This document shows, in pieces, positions 1-5,958 of a DNA stretch of 15,583 nucleotides. The stretch lies in assembly GCA_003503995.1 (NCBI GenBank), contig DOCA01000083.1:1-15583 (forward strand), read 5' to 3'. Within the stretch, counting starts at the first letter, position 1; the number at the start of each line of letters is the position of its first letter. Made by a program: the position numbers and the translations under genes. The notes under the pieces are model-generated. The model worked only from the letters and a program-made list of their open reading frames with translations. It was not told the origin of the DNA and did not search any database. The stretch comes from Holosporales bacterium. Its GTDB lineage: Bacteria; Pseudomonadota; Alphaproteobacteria; Caedimonadales; UBA9215.

Positions 1-43
1 TGATAATTTTTGCCTTATTTTTTAATTATTTTTTAAAAAAAGT

Positions 44-77
44 TTGACATATGAGAAAGAATGTCCATATATATAAT
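44..77 (+). promoter_or_regulatory. Promoter-like element upstream of the structured leader/sRNA region
   Basis: A perfect -35 hexamer TTGACA lies at 44-49 and a TA-rich stretch at 68-77 contains TATATA (spacing 18) and TATAAT (spacing 22). The TATATA pairing has the better spacing. It would fire rightward into the gene-poor stretch that ends at the terminator at 507-539. The surrounding DNA is very AT-rich, so chance matches are likely and the assignment is tentative. Confidence 0.4.
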
Positions 78-408
78 AGAAATGTTTTAGAAGTCTTTTT
101 CTAGGGCTATGAGTTTGAAAAAAATAATAGTTAAAAAGTTCTATGGGATATCCTAGGGACTTTCTAAGCGCGTGTCGCTTTCTCTTTCTCTTGTCTTTTA
201 AAAATGCCATAACATGAACCCCCGCTGAATCTAACTGATTTTTGTCTGGGGATTTCCCGTGATTTTTTTCTTTGAAAAGATTTCGATGTTTCACGTGTTT
301 TGCATAAAAGAGCCATAGGCTCCATGATGCTTTGAACTGCACGCCAGTCTAAGAGATAAACTCTAAACTACCTTGTGGTTTAGGGTCGAATTAAGGTCTG
401 GGGACGAA

Positions 409-462
409 ATGAAGCGCAATATGCATAAAGAAACAACCTGGCCGCCTTGGCAAAGCGTTTGA
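409..462 (+). CDS. Possible 17-residue leader peptide with a WPPW motif
   Basis: The frame ATG...TGA encodes MKRNMHKETTWPPWQSV. A GGGGA stretch lies four bases before the ATG and AAGG lies about twelve bases before it; both are weak ribosome-binding candidates. The peptide is basic at the start and has two Trp codons flanking two Pro codons. Pro-Pro-Trp is known as a sequence that slows ribosomes in the absence of EF-P. The left arm of the 434-441/498-505 stem lies inside the ACA-ACC-TGG codons, so a translating or paused ribosome would disrupt that stem. I recognise no family, and the frame is short enough to arise by chance. Confidence 0.25.
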   Translation: MKRNMHKETTWPPWQSV

Positions 463-506
463 GGGGACACTAGTTGAGGCCTTACCTTATGGTACTGCCA
501 GGTTGG

Positions 507-539
507 AAAACCGGCTCTGTTTATCAGGGTCGGTTTTTT
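507..539 (+). terminator. Strong Rho-independent terminator
   Basis: AACCGGCUCUG (509-519) pairs over all 11 positions with CAGGGUCGGUU (525-535), counting two G-U pairs, around a UUUAU loop. The flanking AA (507-508) and UU (536-537) can extend the stem to 13 bp. A run of six T follows at 534-539. Stem, loop and U-tract are all close to ideal for an intrinsic terminator reading rightward. Confidence 0.85.
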
Positions 540-575
540 CTAAGCTTTTTTCTAGCTTTAGGACCGCTTTCTTAC

Positions 576-604
576 TTGACGATTGCCCTCAAGAACGTTA
601 CAAA
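576..604 (+). promoter_or_regulatory. Candidate promoter for the tRNA-His/tRNA-Ser unit
   Basis: TTGACG (576-581) is followed after 16-17 bases by TTACAA/TACAAA (598-604). That puts a start about 35-40 nt before tRNA-His. It lies just downstream of the strong terminator, as expected for a new transcription unit. The -10 match is mediocre. Confidence 0.4.
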
Positions 605-648
605 CAAATAATATCTTTGAGTCTGCTTTAAAAAGACTTTTTAGGTAT

Positions 649-726
649 GGCGGGTGTAGCTCAGTCGGTTAGAGCGCCAGTTTGTGGCACTGGAGGCCGT
701 GGGTTCAATTCCCATCACTCGCCCCA
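649..726 (+). tRNA. tRNA-His (GUG)
   Basis: A full cloverleaf is visible. The acceptor stem GCGGGTG (650-656) pairs with CACTCGC (716-722), allowing one G-U pair. The D arm has TAGCTCAG, and the anticodon stem CCAGT/ACTGG encloses TTGTGGC with anticodon GTG at 684-686. The T arm is GTGGG-TTCAATT-CCCAT. The extra G at 649 faces C at 723, the histidine identity feature G-1:C73. The 3' CCA is encoded at 724-726. Confidence 0.97.
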
Positions 727-730
727 TTAC

Positions 731-854
731 TTTTAAAACTAGGATGATCTGGATGGGTGGCCGAGCGGTTGAAGGCACCGGTCTTGAAAACCGGCAAGGG
801 TGAAAGCTCTTCGTGGGTTCGAATCCCACCCCATCCGCCATCCTAGTTTTAAAA
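731..854 (+). repeat. 16-bp perfect inverted repeat bracketing tRNA-Ser
   Basis: TTTTAAAACTAGGATG at 731-746 is the exact reverse complement of CATCCTAGTTTTAAAA at 839-854. The right arm begins with the last two bases (CA) of the encoded CCA end. In the primary transcript the tRNA-Ser leader and trailer could form a 16-bp helix next to the acceptor stem, which would affect end processing or act with the downstream T-rich stretch in 3'-end formation. Confidence 0.8.
751..840 (+). tRNA. tRNA-Ser (UGA)
   Basis: This is a class II tRNA of 90 nt. The acceptor GGATGGG (751-757) pairs with CCCATCC (830-836), and G73 plus CCA are encoded at 837-840. The anticodon stem CCGGT/ACCGG encloses CTTGAAA with anticodon TGA at 785-787. 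A long variable arm (about 796-813) and the T loop TTCGAAT are present. It starts 24 nt after tRNA-His, so the two are probably co-transcribed. Confidence 0.97.
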
Positions 855-1000
855 ACCTCTCAAATGAGACTCTTCTTTTTACCTCGTTTTGACTCTATTT
901 CCCCTAGGCATTACTTTTTAGCCCGTCCAGTTTTAAAGATCTTTTTAATGACTTTCTGTTAATATGGTTTCATCTGTTTTGATTATAAAAAGGAATTTCC
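841..1000. other. Intergenic spacer before the thioesterase gene
   Basis: A weak hairpin TCTC-AAAT-GAGA (859-870) followed by a T-rich run could end the tRNA transcript. TTGACT at 889-894 with TTACTT at 911-916 (16-bp spacing) is a possible but weak promoter for the downstream gene. Nothing else was recognised. Confidence 0.35.
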
Positions 1001-1435
1001 ATGAGCATATTTCAGAAAAATTGGACCTTAGAGACTGTGAAAAAGAGAATGCAGTCTTGTATGTTGACCCATGTGGGGATCGAAATTACGAATATTTCCG
1101 AGGATTCTTTGACCGGCACCATGCCTGTTGATCATAGAACAACGCAGCCCTTTGGCATTTTGCATGGTGGTGCTTCCGTTGTGCTGGCCGAATCCTTGGG
1201 GAGTCTTGCTGGCAATATGGCTTGCCCAGAGGGTTATGGCGTTGTTGGCGTGGAAATTAATGCTAATCATTTAAGAAAAGAAACAAAGGGCTATGTGACA
1301 GGCGTTGCGAGCCCTATTCATATTGGCCGCCGCACCCAAGTCTGGGGCATTGAAATCTCTAATGAAGAAGGAAAAAAAGTCTGCGTCTCCCGCCTGACTC
1401 TCGCTGTCATCGAACTCAAAGAAGTAGGTAAGTAA
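1001..1435 (+). CDS. Hotdog-fold acyl-CoA thioesterase, YdiI/MenI type
   Basis: At 144 residues it is the usual size of this single-domain hotdog family, which hydrolyses acyl- or aroyl-CoA thioesters in the cytoplasm. It resembles E. coli YdiI (MenI) closely along its length. Shared blocks include MPVDHRTTQPFGILHGGAS (41-59), VVLAESLGS with the likely catalytic Glu64, the EINANH segment, and the pattern around HIGRRTQVW. The start has an AGGA ribosome site six bases upstream (991-994). E. coli YdiI acts on 1,4-dihydroxy-2-naphthoyl-CoA in menaquinone synthesis and also on other aroyl-CoAs. No menaquinone gene is nearby, so the substrate here is not established. The gene stands alone between the tRNAs and the thiamine operon. 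Confidence 0.88.
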   Translation: MSIFQKNWTLETVKKRMQSCMLTHVGIEITNISEDSLTGTMPVDHRTTQPFGILHGGASVVLAESLGSLAGNMACPEGYGVVGVEINANHLRKETKGYVTGVASPIHIGRRTQVWGIEISNEEGKKVCVSRLTLAVIELKEVGK

Positions 1436-1469
1436 GAGGGAGATAGGAAGACCAAAAACACTTTCAGCA

Positions 1470-1497
1470 TTGACTCCCTCTCTCTCTGGATTATGAT
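1470..1497 (+). promoter_or_regulatory. Probable promoter of the thiBPQ operon
   Basis: TTGACT (1470-1475) and TATGAT (1492-1497) are separated by 16 bases. This would start transcription near 1504, upstream of the whole TPP riboswitch. A second hexamer pair, TTGAGA (1541-1546) and TATATG (1564-1569), is excluded because it would start inside the riboswitch's first stem. Confidence 0.55.
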
Positions 1498-1570
1498 ATG
1501 AGGAGGAGTAGGGAATATTTTTTATAAAATCTCTCTTGTTTTGAGACGTTATCACTCCTTTTTTATATGA

Positions 1571-1678
1571 CTCAACGGGGTGCTGTTGTTGCGCAAAAGT
1601 ATTTTGCAAGACAGTGGCTGAGAGGGCATGGTGCCTAACCCGAAACCTGATCCAGATAATGCTGGCGGAGGAATTGAG
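1571..1678 (+). promoter_or_regulatory. TPP riboswitch (THI element) controlling thiBPQ
   Basis: The conserved THI-box blocks appear in order. They are ACGGGGTGC (1575-1583), a P3/P3a arm (CTGT...ACAG enclosing GCAAAA/TTTTGC), GGCTGAGA (1616-1623, the pyrimidine-sensing segment), ACCC (1638-1641), CCTGATC (1646-1652), and P5 CCAG/CTGG enclosing GATAAT. P1 is CTCAA (1571-1575) paired with TTGAG (1674-1678). The ribosome-binding sequence GGAGGAA (1667-1673) is part of the conserved 3' core, and the P1 3' strand directly abuts the thiB ATG. Bound TPP should therefore hide the ribosome site, meaning translational control. No terminator is seen between it and thiB. Confidence 0.95.
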
Positions 1679-2704
1679 ATGGCTTTTTGCTCTCATAGGA
1701 TACGATCCTATTCGAAAAAAATTACTTTATTAAACTCTTCAAAAACCGCTTTTGCAGCTTTTTTTCTATCGTTGTTAATCTCCTTTTCGGTTGTTGCTGC
1801 GCCCAATAAAATTGACTCTTCTCAAAAACCACTGGTCGTTTATATCCATGAAACCCTCTATGTAACGCAAAAAGAAACCTTGGAAAAACAGTGTGATTTT
1901 CCTTTTGTCTTAAAACCTTTTTCTGGCAGTGATTTGATCGGGAAGATCCTGTTGGAAGATGAGCATTTAAAGGCAGATGTGGTTGTGGGAGTCGAGGGTG
2001 AGCGCATGAATGATCCTTCTATTGCGTCTTTAGCAGAACCTCTTCCAGAGATTCTTTTTCAAAAACTTTCCCTGCCTTTTTCGTGGAAAAATAAAAAATT
2101 TCTACCGTTGAGTTACGCTTACCTTGCTTTTTTATACGAGGCAGGGCAACTTCAACCTGCGACAGAAACCTTGAGGCGTTTTCTCAAAAGTCTCCCGGCT
2201 AGAAGCCTTGCCGTACCTGATCCTCGAACGTCTATGGTCGGGCGAGGGGCGCTGTCTTGGGTGGCGCCCTCTGACTATGAGATTCTCCATGAAAAGACAC
2301 TGACCTATCCCAAAGGATGGTCCGGTGCTTTTGCTCTTTTTAACAAAGGGCGTGCGAAGGCTATGTTGAGTTATACAACGTCAATTATTTATCACCACAA
2401 AAATGAACAACCCTTTATCAGATGGGCGTCTTTTAAAAAAACGCCTCATCCCTTACAGGTCATGACGGCATTTGTGAACGCTAAAAAAACTCTTCACCCA
2501 AAGGCCGTTTTGTTTTTAGAGATTTTGCTTTCAAAACCTGCGCAACAAGGCGTGATCGATAATTATGCTTATCCTGTTATTGCGATTTCTATTCCCGAGA
2601 CTTATGAAAAATGCCGTCCTAAAGAGGCTTTTTTGCTTGAAGGTGGGGCGGCAAAAGAAGCCGAGAACTTGAGGCAGTGGATGGCCATAGGGTATCAGAA
2701 ATAA
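1679..2704 (+). CDS. thiB: Thiamine/TPP ABC transporter, periplasmic binding protein
   Basis: This 341-residue protein is the substrate-binding subunit that captures thiamine, TMP or TPP in the periplasm. It has a basic N-terminus and a hydrophobic signal segment ending near VVAAP (about residues 24-42). Recognisable ThiB blocks follow: KADVVVGVEG, PLSYAYLAFLYE, VPDPRTSMVGRGALSW, YPKGWSGAFALFNKGRAKAMLSYTTS, and a C-terminal YAYPV with a nearby PE motif. The start at 1679 was chosen over an in-frame ATG at 1628 because the latter lies inside the riboswitch. GGAGG sits seven bases before the chosen start. The signal peptide is long and preceded by about 20 residues, so a later start cannot be excluded. 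Its TAA overlaps the thiP ATG by one base. Confidence 0.93.
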   Translation: MAFCSHRIRSYSKKITLLNSSKTAFAAFFLSLLISFSVVAAPNKIDSSQKPLVVYIHETLYVTQKETLEKQCDFPFVLKPFSGSDLIGKILLEDEHLKADVVVGVEGERMNDPSIASLAEPLPEILFQKLSLPFSWKNKKFLPLSYAYLAFLYEAGQLQPATETLRRFLKSLPARSLAVPDPRTSMVGRGALSWVAPSDYEILHEKTLTYPKGWSGAFALFNKGRAKAMLSYTTSIIYHHKNEQPFIRWASFKKTPHPLQVMTAFVNAKKTLHPKAVLFLEILLSKPAQQGVIDNYAYPVIAISIPETYEKCRPKEAFLLEGGAAKEAENLRQWMAIGYQK

Positions 2705-4125
2705 TGGAACTTTTTTGGTTTGAAATTTTAAAATTCACTCTATTGCAGTCTGTTTTGTCGGCGGTCTTTAGTGTGCTTTTAGGGGCAATCCTTGCTCGGT
2801 TTTTATGGTGCAATCAGGGCTTGCGTTTAGAGGGTTTTTTAACGGCCATGGGAGCATTAACATTTGTCATGCCTGTGATGATTCCAGCCCTTGGGTTTAT
2901 GTTGTTTTTTGATGGGGCTGGGGGTGAGAAATTATACGGATTGGCCGGTATTGTTTTAGTGCACGTTTTTTTAAATGCCGCTTATTGCATGGTGCAAATT
3001 CGAGGGGCCTATGAGCGTTTTATAACACCTTCCTTGCAACAGCAATGTGACCTCCTTGGCTTTTCTAAAAAAGAGCGTTTGCGGTACCTTGAATTTCCTG
3101 CGCTGCGTTCAACACTCATAAATAGTTTTCTGGTGGTTTTTTGTCTATCGTTGAGTAGCTTTTCTATTGTCCTTTTGCTGGGTGGTGGTCCTTCCTCAAC
3201 AACGTTGAGTGTGGCTCTTTATCATGCCTTAAGTGTGTCTTTTGACCTTAAGAATGCAGGGTTTTTTCTGGGTCTACAACTTATGCTGAGTCTTGTTTTT
3301 GCAAGCCTACTTTACCATCAAAAACAGCATCAAAAAGAAGTAAAAATCCAAAGAGAACCACAGAGTTTTCAAGGGAAGTTCCGAGAGTTAAAAGAGCTGT
3401 TTCTAGGGTGTGTTTTAGGTATTTATATTATGCCTTTGATTCCTATTTTAAGGGTTCTCGTTTTACCAAAGGAGGGAATTCAAACGGCTCTGAACTCTCT
3501 GGTTTTAACTGGAATCCTTGGCATCATCAGCAGTGTTTTTGTCGTAGGGTGCACCCTTAGTTTTTTGGCTTATTTTTTAAAAACGTCGCGACCGATGACG
3601 TCTCTTCTTTCAACTCTTGTTTACCTCTTTTTGAGCGTACCAAAAATTGTTTTGGTGGGTGGGATTTTCTTGTTGTGCCATAGCTTTTTAGAAGGAAAAA
3701 CCATTGTCTATTCCCTCATTATTTTTGTAACTTTATTGGCGTATTTACCCTTTTGCCTTAAAAGTTTTCTACCCGATTTTAAGGTTTTTCAAAACCGCTA
3801 TGGGCGACAAATTAACTTGTTGAATTTCTCTCTTTTTGAAATTTTTCAGACTATAATTTGGCCTTATTTACATCAAAAAATAAGACGTAAATTGGCCATG
3901 ATTACCTGTTTTTCCATGGGAAATTTATCCATTCCGCTCTTGTTGGGTCAGATGGAAGTGGAAACTCTTCCTGTTCTGACCTACCAAGCTTTTTTGCGGT
4001 ACGACACAGAAAAAGCAGCATTTTACATGGCTTGTTTAGTCTTGTTGATGGGGTCTATTTATGGGGTAAGTTATGTTTTTAATAAAGAAAGAAGAAGAGT
4101 TTATGAACACCACATTGCACCTTAA
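2704..4125 (+). CDS. thiP: Thiamine/TPP ABC transporter, permease
   Basis: This 473-residue inner-membrane protein has roughly twelve hydrophobic segments in two homologous halves, as in the fused ThiP permease family. Each half has an EAA-type coupling loop: around DLLGFSKKERLRYLEFPAL in the first and NLLNFSLFEIFQTIIWPYL in the second. These contact the ATPase. The ATG at 2704 overlaps the thiB stop (TAATG), which signals translational coupling. A start nine codons earlier (2677) would lie inside the thiB coding end and is less likely. It is somewhat shorter than E. coli ThiP. With thiB and thiQ it forms a complete importer under the TPP riboswitch. Confidence 0.92.
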   Translation: MELFWFEILKFTLLQSVLSAVFSVLLGAILARFLWCNQGLRLEGFLTAMGALTFVMPVMIPALGFMLFFDGAGGEKLYGLAGIVLVHVFLNAAYCMVQIRGAYERFITPSLQQQCDLLGFSKKERLRYLEFPALRSTLINSFLVVFCLSLSSFSIVLLLGGGPSSTTLSVALYHALSVSFDLKNAGFFLGLQLMLSLVFASLLYHQKQHQKEVKIQREPQSFQGKFRELKELFLGCVLGIYIMPLIPILRVLVLPKEGIQTALNSLVLTGILGIISSVFVVGCTLSFLAYFLKTSRPMTSLLSTLVYLFLSVPKIVLVGGIFLLCHSFLEGKTIVYSLIIFVTLLAYLPFCLKSFLPDFKVFQNRYGRQINLLNFSLFEIFQTIIWPYLHQKIRRKLAMITCFSMGNLSIPLLLGQMEVETLPVLTYQAFLRYDTEKAAFYMACLVLLMGSIYGVSYVFNKERRRVYEHHIAP

Positions 4126-4699
4126 GGACTTACATTTTTCCCATGATCAAAATGAAAAAGAACTTACTTATAGTTTTTCTTTTTCCGACGCTCAACCTAT
4201 CGCAGCTCGAGGGGAAAGCGGCGCTGGAAAAACAACACTTTTGGATTTGATTGCGGGTTTTTTAAAGCCCCGTGGAGGAGAAATTTTTGTTGCAAACAAA
4301 GAGGCTGAAAAAAAACCTCTTATGCCGCTTTCCTATTTGCGGCAAGATGCGCCTTTATTCGATCATTTAAGTGTACAAAAAAATGCTGCTTTTAGTAGAG
4401 CACCCTCTAAAGAAATTTCTAGAATGGCTGAGGCCTTGGGGATTTCTGATCTGTTGCAAAAAAAGGCAGGAGATCTTTCAGGCGGACAACGGCAGCGGGT
4501 TTTACTGGCTCAAACGCTTTTGCAGAAAAGGTCTCTGATTTTATTGGATGAGCCTTTCAAGGGCCTTGACCAAAACAATAAAGCAAAGGCTATTAAAGTT
4601 ATTAAGAAAGTCGCTGATGTTGAGGGGAATTTCCTGATTTTTACGACCCATGACCCACGAGATGTACAGGCTCTTGGAGCACGAGAAATTATTTTGTAA
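4103..4699 (+). CDS. thiQ: Thiamine/TPP ABC transporter, ATP-binding subunit
   Basis: This 198-residue ABC ATPase powers the importer. All motifs are present: Walker A GESGAGKTT (37-45), Q-loop Gln81 in YLRQD, signature LSGGQ (125-129), Walker B LILLDE (145-150), D-loop GLD, and the switch His183 in TTHDP. The start at 4103 is preceded by GAAGAAGAG and leaves a 23-nt overlap with the end of thiP. An in-frame ATG at 4073 would add ten residues and a deeper overlap. The protein is short for an ABC domain, as ThiQ proteins usually are, and ends soon after the H-loop. Confidence 0.92.
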   Translation: MNTTLHLKDLHFSHDQNEKELTYSFSFSDAQPIAARGESGAGKTTLLDLIAGFLKPRGGEIFVANKEAEKKPLMPLSYLRQDAPLFDHLSVQKNAAFSRAPSKEISRMAEALGISDLLQKKAGDLSGGQRQRVLLAQTLLQKRSLILLDEPFKGLDQNNKAKAIKVIKKVADVEGNFLIFTTHDPRDVQALGAREIIL

Positions 4700-4702
4700 A
4701 AG

Positions 4703-4810
4703 CTATAGTCATCCCAAAAAAATCCCAGACGTCGTCATTCGCTCCTAAACTATAAGGCATAGTCGTCGATCGCTCTTTCCTAGACTGGAACCTTTTTGGA
4801 ATGACTATAG
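4703..4810. repeat. 108-bp inverted-repeat element in a convergent gap
   Basis: The termini CTATAGTCATCCCAAAAA (4703-4720) and TTTTTGGAATGACTATAG (4793-4810) are reverse complements at 17 of 18 positions, with further CCAG/CTGG pairing inside. The interior carries two near-identical copies of GTCGTCATTCGCTC (4731-4744; second copy 4762-4775, 12/14). It codes for nothing and fits a small palindromic REP/MITE-like sequence. It lies between the convergent thiQ and mnmA ends, where it may also serve as a bidirectional 3'-end structure. Confidence 0.75.
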
Positions 4811-4833
4811 AAACAAGATTTCTGATCCCCTCT

Positions 4834-5952
4834 TTAGAGGGACTGAATCCAACCACCACCTAAGACTCTCGAACCTTGATAGAAGACACAAGCTTGACCA
4901 CCAGAGACACCGTATTCTGGCGTTTCGAGGGTGATGGTTCCTGTGCGTTCTCCCGTAAATTTGAGAGTCGCTGGAAGAGGGGCTTGGGTTGATCTGATCT
5001 TAACGGAGATATCATAGGACTCCGCTTGTTCAGCGCCATAGCCAAGCCAAGTAATACCAGAAATGCCAATATCTCGTCGAGCTAAGGCTTCTTTTGGACC
5101 AACGATGACGTCGTGGGTTTCAGGATTTAAGCGAATCACATACAAAGCAGACCCATCGGTTGTTGCAATGCCAAGACCTCGACGTTGGCCGATGGTGTAA
5201 TTAATGATCCCATTATGACGGCCTAAAACAGTCCCCTCAAGGTCAAGAATATTCCCTTCTTCAAGGGCGCCTGGGCGGAGTCTTTCAACAATTTTGGCAT
5301 AATTCCCATCTGGAACAAAGCAAATGTCCTGACTGTCAGGCTTGTCCGCAACAGTCAGGCCATGGCGATGGGCGTGTTCCCTTGTTTCGCTTTTGGGCAT
5401 GCCGCCCAAGGGAAAGCGCAAAAAATTCAGCTGCTCTTTTGTGGTAGAAAAAAGGAAATAACTTTGATCGCGGGCACTATCATTTGCACCGTGAAGCTCA
5501 GGTCCATGGGGCCCATCAAAGCGTTTAACATAGTGTCCTGTTGCCAAGCAATCGGCACCAAGATCTTTCGCCATTTGAAACATGTCACGGAATTTGACGG
5601 TTTCGTTACAGCGCACGCAAGGAATAGGGGTTTCGCCTTTAAGGTAAGTGTCCGCAAAATCTTCCATAACGGATTCTTTAAATTTGCTCTCAAAATTGAG
5701 AACATAATGGGGAATACCAATTTTATCAGCTACATTTTTCGCATCATAAATATCAATACCTGCGCAACACGCTTTTTTAGCGACGACTTCTCCGTGGTCA
5801 TAAAGCTGCATGGTCATACCGATAACATCGTAACCTTCTTCTTTAAGAAGAGCAGCCGTAACAGAACTATCAACACCGCCAGACATCGCAACAACGACCC
5901 GTGTTTGGGAGCGTGGTTTATCAAAGCCAAGGTCTAAATTTAAATCTGTCAT
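4834..5952 (-). CDS. mnmA: tRNA-specific 2-thiouridylase MnmA
   Basis: This 372-residue enzyme transfers sulfur to C2 of the wobble uridine (s2U34) in tRNAs for Lys, Glu and Gln, using ATP and a persulfide relayed from IscS. The PP-loop SGGVDSS is at 24-30. The catalytic cysteine pair appears as Cys115 in the PCVRCN block and Cys211 in SQDICFVPDG. ATGHY (137-141) and the C-terminal beta-barrel with GQRRGLG and SGGQACVFY are typical. PCVRCN with two cysteines is the alphaproteobacterial style. It is the last gene of the isc operon, six bases after rsm22. A short hairpin, CCCTC-TTTA-GAGGG (4828-4841), spans its stop codon but has no U-run. Confidence 0.96.
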   Translation of the reverse strand: MTDLNLDLGFDKPRSQTRVVVAMSGGVDSSVTAALLKEEGYDVIGMTMQLYDHGEVVAKKACCAGIDIYDAKNVADKIGIPHYVLNFESKFKESVMEDFADTYLKGETPIPCVRCNETVKFRDMFQMAKDLGADCLATGHYVKRFDGPHGPELHGANDSARDQSYFLFSTTKEQLNFLRFPLGGMPKSETREHAHRHGLTVADKPDSQDICFVPDGNYAKIVERLRPGALEEGNILDLEGTVLGRHNGIINYTIGQRRGLGIATTDGSALYVIRLNPETHDVIVGPKEALARRDIGISGITWLGYGAEQAESYDISVKIRSTQAPLPATLKFTGERTGTITLETPEYGVSGGQACVFYQGSRVLGGGWIQSL

Positions 5953-5958
5953 ACTTAA

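Larger units (their letters stand above)
363..540 (+). ncRNA. Putative structured small RNA or leader, family not recognised
   Basis: Three structural elements sit in a row on the plus strand. The first is a perfect 9-bp hairpin (363-371 with 375-383, 3-nt loop). The second is an 8-bp pairing of CAACCTGG (434-441) with CCAGGTTG (498-505), enclosing a small TACC/GGTA hairpin at 483-494. The third is a strong intrinsic terminator immediately after. A 17-codon frame overlaps the left arm of the second stem. The true 5' end is unknown: it may start near 80 from the promoter-like element or nearer 350. It could be an independent sRNA, a dual-function sRNA, or an attenuator-like leader. The nearest downstream genes are tRNAs about 110 nt away. 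Confidence 0.4.
1..640. other. Gene-poor AT-rich region holding a putative structured RNA
   Basis: No convincing long gene lies here. A 106-codon open frame on the minus strand (22-342) is lysine/phenylalanine-rich, shows no recognisable domain and runs through the promoter-like element, so I do not call it. The second half is clearly structured. There is a 9-bp hairpin at 363-383, a 17-codon mini-ORF at 409-462, a long-range 8-bp pairing (434-441 with 498-505) and an intrinsic terminator at 507-539. I compared it from memory with tmRNA, RNase P RNA, SRP RNA and 6S RNA and could match none of them. Confidence 0.45.

Noticed and set aside
22..342. 106-codon minus-strand frame, Lys/Phe/Tyr-rich
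   Set aside because: No recognisable domain or good ribosome site; its composition matches translated AT-rich spacer DNA and it crosses the promoter-like element. A decayed gene cannot be fully excluded.
363..462. Tryptophan-operon attenuator
   Set aside because: Two Trp codons and a terminator are present, but no trp gene follows; only tRNAs lie downstream.
363..540. tmRNA (including the two-piece alphaproteobacterial form), RNase P RNA, SRP RNA or 6S RNA
   Set aside because: No CCA-ended acceptor half or Ala-Ala-ended tag, no RNase P P4 core, and no GGAAGGAAGCAGCC-type SRP loop were seen. The fold does not give a clear 6S-type central bubble. The 6S option is the least firmly excluded.
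641..841. 66-codon minus-strand frame containing GVGFEPT
   Set aside because: It is the antisense translation of the tRNA-His/tRNA-Ser pair, a classic false protein call.
1541..1569. Promoter TTGAGA-17-TATATG for thiBPQ
   Set aside because: It would start transcription at about 1576, removing the 5' strand of riboswitch stem P1.
1628..1678. Upstream in-frame start of thiB
   Set aside because: The ATG lies in a riboswitch hairpin and the added residues are encoded by the conserved aptamer; the ribosome site fits the ATG at 1679.
1271..1696. 141-codon minus-strand frame
   Set aside because: It runs antisense through the thioesterase end and the TPP riboswitch, and has no domain.
4828..4841. 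Hairpin CCCTC-TTTA-GAGGG at the mnmA stop as operon terminator
   Set aside because: Only a 5-bp stem and no U-run on either strand; at best a weak 3' structure.
5362..5937. 191-codon plus-strand frame opposite mnmA
   Set aside because: It is a shadow of the strongly supported mnmA on the other strand, with no known motif.
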